In this document: one piece after another, positions 5,867 to 11,453 of the stretch
Layout: each line of letters starts with the position of its first letter
How positions within the stretch are numbered: position 1 is the stretch's first letter
Assembly (NCBI GenBank): GCA_041742255.1
Contig: JBGSIZ010000248.1
Coordinates: forward strand, 1-11,453
Direction of reading: 5' to 3'
From: JBGSIZ01 sp041742255
GTDB taxonomy: Bacteria; Pseudomonadota; Alphaproteobacteria; Rhodobacterales; Rhodobacteraceae
DNA length: 11,453 bases
Notes under the pieces: model-generated
Seen by the model: the letters and a program-made list of their open reading frames with translations, nothing else
Database searches by the model: none
What the model was told of the DNA's origin: nothing
Translations under genes and position numbers: made by a program

Positions 5867-7588
5867 TCAGTTGCCGGTCCGATACCAGTCGGCCACGTTC
5901 CACAATTCGCTGTCCCAGGTGTTGAGGACCACGCCGCCAAGGCTGTTGGCATGGGCAGACACCCGGCCACGGTCCACCAGCGGGATGATCGTCATGCTGT
6001 CTTTGGTCAGCATGTCGTTCATCTGGCGGGCGATCCGGCCCCGTTCTTCGAGGTTGGCCGTAGCCGACAGTTCTTCGATCAGCGCATCATAGGCCGGGTC
6101 ACAGAACCGGTTGATGTTCTCGCCCTGCCACTGGCTGTCTGGTTTGGGTTCGCCGCCACATTTGTAGGCCGCCAGATAGGCCTGCGGATCGGTGCCGTCA
6201 AAGTTGTTGGCATACATTTCCACGTCTGCGTAGAATTTCTGGAAGGTATCCGGCGAACCGGGGTCCCCACCAAAGAACACCGAAGCGTCGATGTTGCGCA
6301 GTTCGGTTTCGACGCCGATTTCTGCCCACCATTCCTTGATAAGCGCCTGAAAGTCCTGACGGACGGCGTTGGTCGAGGATTGGAACAGCATCCGCAGTTC
6401 GACCCCGTCTTTTTCACGGATGCCGTCGCCGTTGCTGTCAACGTAGCCTGCGGCCTCGAGCATGGCCTTGGCACCTTCGATGTCCTGCGTCAGACACGCG
6501 GTGTTGTCAGAGGCATAGATCGCGGGGCCGGGGACGAGGTTACAGGTGGGGCGACCCGCCTGACCATAGCCCACTTCGACCAGAAGGTTCCGGTCAATCG
6601 CCATCGACAGCGCCGTGCGCACTGTCAGATCCGACAGGAACGGGTGCGGATGGGCGAGCGTCGCCCGTTCGCCTTCGGGGAGGTCTGCGGAGGGGTTGGT
6701 CAGGTTGACCTCAATCCGTTCAACCAGCGTGCCGAACGCCGACACAGGCGTGCCTTTGCCGGCTGCTGCCATGCCTGCCAGAACGTCCGGCGCAAGCTGC
6801 ATGTTCCATGCATAGTCGAATTCGCCGGTTTCCATGACGGCCCGGCCTGCTGCCGTTGCGTCGCCGCCGCCTTTGAACGTCACGGTCGCAAAGGCCGGTT
6901 TGTTCGGGTCGCGGTAGTTCGGGTTGGCTTCCATCTGGATCACGTCGTTGGTCCGGAATTCCGTCACCCGGAATGGCCCGGTCCCGATGGGTCCAAAGTT
7001 GGCGTCAGTGCATTCGGGCGCTTTGGCCCCAAGGCAATCGGCGAATTGGGCCGCCTGAATGATCGGCGACTGCCCCCCCATGAAGGGTCCGTAGGGGTTG
7101 GGTTTGGGCGCATCGAACGTGACCTTGATGGTCAGGTCGTCGATCGCCTCGACCGAGGCCACGCCTTCGAATTTGGACAACTGCGCACAGCCGCCTTCGG
7201 GGTTCATGCAGTAGGATGCGGTGAACACCACGTCAGCCGAGGTGACGGGCGTGCCATCGGACCACAGCAGACCTTCTTTGAGTTTCCAGGTGATCGAGGT
7301 CAGATCCTCGGCCACGCCGCCATTTTCGACCGTCGGGATTTCGGCGGCCAGATAGGGCACAAGCGCCCCGGTCTGGTCATACCGCCCCAGCGGTTCGATG
7401 ATCATCGACGCCGATTCGATGTCCTTGGTCCCGCCCGACAGGTAGGGGTTCAGGATCGAGGGCGCTTGCCAGTAGATGATGTTCAACTGACCGTCCCGGC
7501 CACGCTCGCCTTCGTGACCGTCGGCAAAGGCCATCGGTGCGAAGGCAAGGCCCGCAACGGCCCCCATCAATGCTGTCTTGAGTTTCAT
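5867..7588 (-). CDS. Periplasmic substrate-binding protein of peptide-family ABC importer (SBP_bac_5)
   Basis: The 573-residue protein captures substrate in the periplasm and delivers it to the two permeases. It has a Sec signal peptide (about 1-22: KLK, hydrophobic core, AFA|DG) without a lipobox cysteine, so it is soluble. The SBP_bac_5 hallmarks are present: an early IEPLGRYD block, WKLKEGLLWSDGTPVTSADVVFT, GTGPFRVTEF, VRTALSMAIDR and the C-terminal ARQMNDMLTKDSMTIIPL. A Ca-loop-like D-x-N-x-D-G stretch starts at Asp384. The mature protein has eight cysteines that fall into four close or plausible pairs, consistent with disulfides. The ATG at 7586-7588 has GGAGAA six bases upstream. It is the third gene of the operon, 54 bases after ATPase F. 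The ligand is unknown; peptide, opine or N-acyl amino acid are all possible. Confidence 0.9.
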   Translation of the reverse strand: MKLKTALMGAVAGLAFAPMAFADGHEGERGRDGQLNIIYWQAPSILNPYLSGGTKDIESASMIIEPLGRYDQTGALVPYLAAEIPTVENGGVAEDLTSITWKLKEGLLWSDGTPVTSADVVFTASYCMNPEGGCAQLSKFEGVASVEAIDDLTIKVTFDAPKPNPYGPFMGGQSPIIQAAQFADCLGAKAPECTDANFGPIGTGPFRVTEFRTNDVIQMEANPNYRDPNKPAFATVTFKGGGDATAAGRAVMETGEFDYAWNMQLAPDVLAGMAAAGKGTPVSAFGTLVERIEVNLTNPSADLPEGERATLAHPHPFLSDLTVRTALSMAIDRNLLVEVGYGQAGRPTCNLVPGPAIYASDNTACLTQDIEGAKAMLEAAGYVDSNGDGIREKDGVELRMLFQSSTNAVRQDFQALIKEWWAEIGVETELRNIDASVFFGGDPGSPDTFQKFYADVEMYANNFDGTDPQAYLAAYKCGGEPKPDSQWQGENINRFCDPAYDALIEELSATANLEERGRIARQMNDMLTKDSMTIIPLVDRGRVSAHANSLGGVVLNTWDSELWNVADWYRTGN

Positions 7589-7642
7589 GTTCTTCTCCGT
7601 GTTGTTGCCTTGTGTCGGCTCGTTGACCTCGTGCTGCCGGGG

Positions 7643-8656
7643 TTAATCCCCGGTCGCGTTAATTTGTGTGACGGGATGCAGGTGGCAGGCGGTGAAATGC
7701 CCCGGTTGCACCTCGTGATAGGTGGGGTCCACCTGTTTGCAGATGTCCATGACGCGCGGGCATCGCGTGCTGAAATTGCATCCCTTTGGCGGGTTTGCGG
7801 GCGACGGCACGTCCCCTTGCAGGATGATCCGTTCCCGTGTTTGCGCCACCGCCGGGTCCGGTTCGGGCACCGCCGACAACAGCGCCTGCGTGTAGGGGTG
7901 CAAAGGTGCCGCGAACAGCGCCTCACGCGGGGCGAGTTCCACGATCTTGCCCAGATACATCACCGCCACCCGCGTCGCGATGTGCCGCACCATCGACAGG
8001 TCATGGCTGATGAACAGATAGGTCAGCCCGAATTTTTCCTGCAAATCCTCCAGCAGGTTCACCACCTGCGCCTGGATCGACACATCGAGCGCTGCGATCG
8101 GTTCGTCGCAGACAATGAATTTCGGGTTGAGCGCCAGCGCCCGCGCAATGCCGATGCGCTGCCGTTGCCCCCCTGAGAACGCCTGCGGGTAGCGCATCGC
8201 GAACCGTCGGTTCAGCCCGACCGCATCCATCAGGTCGTAGACCTTGGCCTGTTTTTCCTTGGCCGACAGCGTGGTGTGTTCGTCCAGCGGTTCCTGAATG
8301 ATCGCCTGCACCGTCATGCGCGGGTTGAGCGACGCCTGCGGGTCCTGAAACACCATCTGCATGGTGGGCCGCATGGTGCGCAGGCTGGATTGAGACGCCG
8401 ATCCGATGTCCCGCCCCGCGATCCGAATCGACCCCGAGGTGATGTCATAAAGCCGCAAGAGCGCCCGCCCGGCCGTGGATTTACCGCACCCGGATTCCCC
8501 CACCAGACCCAGCGTTTCCCCTGTCATCACGTCAAAGGAAATGCCGTCCACCGCCTTGACCGCGCCCGCCCGCCGCCGCAGCAGCCCCGCGTAGATCGGG
8601 AAGTGCATCTTGAGGTCGCGCACCTCGACCAAGGGTGTGCCCGGATGGTCAAGCAT
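7643..8656 (-). CDS. Peptide-family ABC importer, ATPase F (DppF/OppF type)
   Basis: This 337-residue cytoplasmic ATPase powers import as a heterodimer with ATPase D. It has Walker A GESGCGKS (53-60, Lys59), Q-loop FQDP (103-106), signature SGGQRQR (from 161), Walker B FIVCDEP (180-186) and the switch His218 in FISHD. The C-terminal oligo_HPY extension has HPYTQALLSAVP and then a C-x5-C-x6-C-x17-C motif. An ATG-less extension of the frame reaches 8740, but the start at 8654-8656 is chosen because GGAGGT lies just before it and it overlaps the end of ATPase D by 8 bases. The subsequent TPLVEVRDLKMHF block is the normal family N-terminus. Confidence 0.93.
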   Translation of the reverse strand: MLDHPGTPLVEVRDLKMHFPIYAGLLRRRAGAVKAVDGISFDVMTGETLGLVGESGCGKSTAGRALLRLYDITSGSIRIAGRDIGSASQSSLRTMRPTMQMVFQDPQASLNPRMTVQAIIQEPLDEHTTLSAKEKQAKVYDLMDAVGLNRRFAMRYPQAFSGGQRQRIGIARALALNPKFIVCDEPIAALDVSIQAQVVNLLEDLQEKFGLTYLFISHDLSMVRHIATRVAVMYLGKIVELAPREALFAAPLHPYTQALLSAVPEPDPAVAQTRERIILQGDVPSPANPPKGCNFSTRCPRVMDICKQVDPTYHEVQPGHFTACHLHPVTQINATGD

Positions 8657-9650
8657 GCGCCACCTCCAAGGGAGTGACGTTGAAGCAGGCCACGTCATGC
8701 CCGTGCCCGGTTTCATGCCGCTGCGGGTTTTTCTGGCCACAGACCGGCATCGCCACGCTGCACCGGTCCCGAAACGCGCAAGCCGTGGGGGCCGACCCCA
8801 GAATGGGCGGCTGTCCTTCGATCACCGTGAGCCGTTTTTGCCGTTCTCCCGTCACTGACGGGATCGTTTGCAGCAATGCCTTGGTATAGGGGTGTTGCGG
8901 GTTGCCGAACAATTCCCGCACCGGCGCGTGTTCCACCACTTGCCCCGCATACATCACCATGACCCGGTCCGCGATCCCCGCGATGACCCCCAGATCATGC
9001 GTGATCCAGATCACCGCCATCCCCAGTTTGCTGCGCAAATCCTTCATCAATTCGATGATCTGCGCCTGGATGGTCACATCAAGCGCCGTTGTCGGTTCAT
9101 CCGCGATCAGCACCTGCGGGTCGCAGGCCAGCGCAATCGCGATCATCACCCGTTGCCGCATCCCCCCCGAAAACTGGTGCGGATAATCCGACAACCGCCG
9201 GCCTGCATCCGGGATACCCACCAGTTCCAAGAGCGCCTGCGCCCGCGACCGTGCTGCGGCCTTGTCCAGCCCCATGTGTTTGCGCAAGGGTTCCATGATC
9301 TGGTTGCCCACTGTGAACACCGGGTTGAGCGAGGTCATCGGGTCCTGAAACACAAAGCCGATCCGCCCGCCCCGCACCGACCGCAGCGTTTCCGCGTCGG
9401 TTTGCAACAGGTCCTTGCCCTCGAACATCACGGTGCCTGCCCGCACTTGCGCGGGGGGCATCGGCAACAGCCCCAGAAGCGACATCATGGTCACGGATTT
9501 GCCCGACCCGCTTTCGCCCACCACACCCAGCAATTCGCCGGGCGCGAGCGAAAAGCTCACGTCGTTGACGGCGTGCACTTCACCGCCACGGGTCTTGAAC
9601 ACCGTTTTAAGGCCCTGGACATCCAGGACGGGCAGGGCCCTGTCGGGCAT
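8649..9650 (-). CDS. Peptide-family ABC importer, ATPase D (DppD/OppD type)
   Basis: The 333-residue protein is the second ATPase of the importer and the first gene of the operon. Walker A is GESGSGKS (45-52). The Q-loop FQDPMTSLNP, signature SGGMRQR (about 155), Walker B VLIADEP (about 174-180) and switch histidine in ITHD are all present. The C-terminal part holds HPYTKALLQTIPS and a C-x5-C-x6-C-x17-C motif with the same spacing as in ATPase F. ATG at 9648-9650 has GGGAGG about seven bases upstream. That binding site is partly inside a small hairpin (9653-9672). The VTMMSLLGLLP segment after Walker A is typical of the D rather than the F subunit. Confidence 0.93.
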   Translation of the reverse strand: MPDRALPVLDVQGLKTVFKTRGGEVHAVNDVSFSLAPGELLGVVGESGSGKSVTMMSLLGLLPMPPAQVRAGTVMFEGKDLLQTDAETLRSVRGGRIGFVFQDPMTSLNPVFTVGNQIMEPLRKHMGLDKAAARSRAQALLELVGIPDAGRRLSDYPHQFSGGMRQRVMIAIALACDPQVLIADEPTTALDVTIQAQIIELMKDLRSKLGMAVIWITHDLGVIAGIADRVMVMYAGQVVEHAPVRELFGNPQHPYTKALLQTIPSVTGERQKRLTVIEGQPPILGSAPTACAFRDRCSVAMPVCGQKNPQRHETGHGHDVACFNVTPLEVAHA

Positions 9651-9841
9651 GGAGAACCTCCCAAGTGGTTCTGATCTTTTGTTTTTGTGTCCGGTCGTTG
9701 CCGGGCAGGCAGTTTGTGATCAAACGGTAGCATGGAAATTTGGTCCCGCAAGACCCAATAGTGTGGGCCGCCCGTCCGCCGCACCTTGACCATTCGCCAC
9801 CGACCGCAGAACGTGATCAAAAGGGCAGGGGAACACGAACG
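9651..9841. promoter_or_regulatory. Divergent control region between importer operon and argE-like gene
   Basis: This 191-base gap must hold the promoters for both directions. GTGATCAAA occurs twice in the same orientation (9716-9724 and 9813-9821). The first copy lies in the inverted repeat GTTTG-TGAT-CAAAC (9712-9725). On the minus strand a weak promoter TTGCGG-16-TACCGT would place its -10 at about 9726-9731, next to that palindrome. On the plus strand only a TTGACC (9786-9791) without a good -10 is visible. Next to the ATPase D start, AGAACC (9653-9658) pairs with GGTTCT (9667-9672), with most of the ribosome binding site in the loop. The promoter positions are tentative; the repeats are directly visible. 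Confidence 0.45.
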
Positions 9842-11008
9842 ATGGCCGACCAGTGGAGTGCGCGTGCATTGATGGACCGGCTGGTGGCCTTTCCGACCGT
9901 GAGCCGCGACAGCAACCTTGCCCTGATTGATTTCGTCGAGGACTATCTGGCCGGGCACGGTGTCTCGTCCGTTCGCGTTCCAAACGAGGATGGCACCAAG
10001 GCCGCATTATATGCCCATATCGGCCCGCAGGTTGCGGGCGGCGTTGTGTTGTCGGGCCATACTGACGTCGTCCCGGTTGAGGGTCAGGTCTGGACCAGTG
10101 ACCCGTTCACCGTCACCGAACGCGACGGAAACCTATACGGCAGAGGCACTTGCGACATGAAGGGGTTTGATGCCTTGGCCCTTGCCGCCGTGCCGATGGC
10201 GCTGGCCCGCGGCATCACCCGCCCGTTACAGATTGCCCTGAGTTACGACGAGGAGGTCGGATGTGTCGGGGCCCCCCGCATGATCGACCATATGGTCAGC
10301 CACGGTTTGCCCCGCGCCAGCACCGTCATCGTGGGCGAACCGTCGATGATGAAGGTTGTCACCGGACACAAGGGCAGCGGCGGTTGGAACGTGCATGTGA
10401 AGGGCTACGAGGTCCATTCCTCGATGCTGAATGACGGCGTGAATACCATCATGTGGGGGGCCAAGCTGATTGATTGGTGCAACACCGTGAATGCCGGAAA
10501 TGCAGGCGCGATGCCTGATATTCTGGCACAAGATTTTGTCCCCCCCTATACCCAGATGCATGTCGGCACGATTCATGGTGGCACCGCCCACAACATCACC
10601 GCAGGCGACTGCCGGTTCGCCATCACGTTCCGCGTCGTCCCCGGTGAGACGTTGGAGCAGTGGATGGACAAGGTGGCCGCCAAGGCCGCCGAATTGACCG
10701 CCCGGATGCAGGTCCTCCGCCCCGAGGCCGGGATCACCCTGACCCCGATGTTTCGCGTGCCTGCATTGCAGCCTGAAACCGATGGCGGAGCCGAAACGCT
10801 CGCCCGCCGCCTGACAGGTGACAATGGCCGCCATGTGGTCAGTTATGGCACCGAGGCTGGCCAGTTTCAGGAACGCGGGTATTCCGCCGTGGTCTGTGGC
10901 CCCGGCGATATTGCCCAAGCCCATCAGGCCGATGAGTTTATCAGTGTGGAACAGTTCCGCGCCGGAGAAGCGTTCATGGCCCGGTTGGTGGACAGTTTGT
11001 GTGAATGA
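9842..11008 (+). CDS. argE: Acetylornithine deacetylase (ArgE type, M20 family)
   Basis: The 388-residue cytoplasmic metalloenzyme should hydrolyse N2-acetyl-L-ornithine to ornithine and acetate, or a related N-acyl amino acid. The dinuclear-metal M20 residues are all visible: SGHTDVVP with His73 and Asp75, bridging Asp105 in GRGTCDMKG, catalytic Glu137 and ligand Glu138 in SYDEEVG, Glu166 in VGEPS, and His361 in AQAHQADEFI. The dimerisation domain carries HVKGYEVHSS and GGTAHNI. The length matches E. coli ArgE (about 383). The frame is open upstream to 9740, but the ATG at 9842 fits the family start and has AGGGGAA before it. The neighbouring divergent importer and downstream oxidoreductase suggest a catabolic rather than biosynthetic role; related deacylases with other N-acyl substrates are an alternative. 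Confidence 0.85.
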   Translation: MADQWSARALMDRLVAFPTVSRDSNLALIDFVEDYLAGHGVSSVRVPNEDGTKAALYAHIGPQVAGGVVLSGHTDVVPVEGQVWTSDPFTVTERDGNLYGRGTCDMKGFDALALAAVPMALARGITRPLQIALSYDEEVGCVGAPRMIDHMVSHGLPRASTVIVGEPSMMKVVTGHKGSGGWNVHVKGYEVHSSMLNDGVNTIMWGAKLIDWCNTVNAGNAGAMPDILAQDFVPPYTQMHVGTIHGGTAHNITAGDCRFAITFRVVPGETLEQWMDKVAAKAAELTARMQVLRPEAGITLTPMFRVPALQPETDGGAETLARRLTGDNGRHVVSYGTEAGQFQERGYSAVVCGPGDIAQAHQADEFISVEQFRAGEAFMARLVDSLCE

Positions 11009-11453
11009 ATGATGCCGTTTCCGATTACCGACCGTAGCCCGGTCGCCTTTCCCGGACCTGCCCCGTTGGCCGCCGATTGCGTGGTCATTGGTGCCGGTAT
11101 CATCGGCGTGATGACCGCCTGGCATCTGGCCCGCGCCGGATTGCGCGTGGTGTGCATTGAAAAGGGCCGTGTCGCGGGCGAACAATCCAGCCGCAACTGG
11201 GGCTGGATCCGGGTGCAGGGCCGCGACCCTGCAGAAATCCCCATCGCGCTGGAGGCGCAGGCGATGTGGCGCGCCATTGCCCCGACGCTGGATACCGATA
11301 TCGGGTTGCGTGACACCGGCGTTGCCTATCTGGCCAACACCCCCGCCAGGATCGCCGGATACGAGGCGTGGTTGCCCCATGCCCGCGCCCATGACATGAC
11401 CACCCGGTTGTTGAGCGCGGCCGAGACCGCTGCGTTGATGCCGGGTGCCGCCC
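11009..11453 (+). CDS. FAD-dependent oxidoreductase, DAO family (3' truncated by window end)
   Basis: Only the first 148 codons are in the window. The frame starts with tandem ATG codons immediately after the argE-like TGA, with no gap, so it is probably co-transcribed and translationally coupled. The FAD-binding Rossmann fold is clear: VVIGAGIIGVMTAWHLA (Gly28, Gly30, Gly33), ending the second strand in VVCIEKG with Glu51 for the ribose. It is followed by the QSSRNWGW segment that lies near the flavin in D-amino acid dehydrogenase and glycine/sarcosine/opine oxidase relatives. The substrate cannot be deduced; amine, D-amino acid or opine oxidation are all possible. No truncation other than the window edge is seen. 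Confidence 0.85.
   Translation, partial: MMPFPITDRSPVAFPGPAPLAADCVVIGAGIIGVMTAWHLARAGLRVVCIEKGRVAGEQSSRNWGWIRVQGRDPAEIPIALEAQAMWRAIAPTLDTDIGLRDTGVAYLANTPARIAGYEAWLPHARAHDMTTRLLSAAETAALMPGAA

Noticed and set aside
4647..6092. A 481-codon plus-strand frame opposite the permeases and the end of the binding protein.
   Set aside because: It is rich in His, Arg, Asp and Pro as a mirror of membrane-protein codons, starts and ends inside other genes, and even reads through the intercistronic hairpin and G-tract.
5861..8176. A 771-codon open frame on the plus strand opposite the binding protein and ATPase F.
   Set aside because: It spans two well-supported minus-strand genes and their gap, has an unnatural His/Arg/Gly/Val-rich composition without domain motifs, and is explained by the GC-rich third codon positions of the real genes.
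9690..9710. CCGG-TCGTTG-CCGG hairpin in the divergent region, considered as a terminator.
   Set aside because: The stem is only 4 bp, and on the strand where a terminator would make sense it is followed by A residues and not T residues.
10226..11392. A 388-codon minus-strand frame across argE and the oxidoreductase.
   Set aside because: It crosses the junction of two clear forward genes with intact active-site and Rossmann motifs.

Overview
The window reads as chromosomal DNA of a marine-type alphaproteobacterium, most likely Rhodobacterales (Roseobacter group). The evidence is the high GC, the gene families (DUF3422 protein, RluE-like pseudouridine synthase, fold-III ornithine decarboxylase with a long leader) and the codon use, which leaves long open frames opposite real genes. 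This placement is inference from protein resemblance; there is no rRNA or other marker in the window.

Left part (1-3814). It opens with the 3' end of a lysine/alanine-rich gene (+), which converges on an RluE-like 23S rRNA pseudouridine synthase (-). A 329-base gap follows and leads into a fold-III PLP decarboxylase, probably ornithine decarboxylase (+). The end of this gap can fold so that the decarboxylase ribosome binding site is paired; leaders of the speF type are known in front of alphaproteobacterial ornithine decarboxylase genes. A strong hairpin terminator and a possible promoter separate it from a DUF3422 protein with two C-terminal membrane helices (+).

Right part (3821-9650, minus strand). 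One five-gene operon encodes a complete peptide/opine/nickel-family ABC importer. In transcription order it holds ATPase D, ATPase F, the periplasmic binding protein, permease B and permease C. D/F and B/C each overlap by 8 bases. A very stable UUCG hairpin plus a C-rich tract sits directly behind the binding-protein gene.

Far right (9842-11453, plus strand). Divergent from the importer are an ArgE-type acetylornithine deacetylase and, with no gap after its stop codon, the 5' part of an FAD-dependent DAO-family oxidoreductase that runs off the window. The shared 191-base intergenic region carries two copies of GTGATCAAA, one of them inside a small palindrome. This suggests that import, deacylation and oxidation are co-regulated for one nitrogenous substrate. 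The substrate cannot be read from the sequence.

I see no tRNA, rRNA, CRISPR array, insertion sequence or phage gene. Most of the window is ordinary metabolism and transport. The items most worth a second look are the decarboxylase leader, the intercistronic hairpin and the divergent control region.
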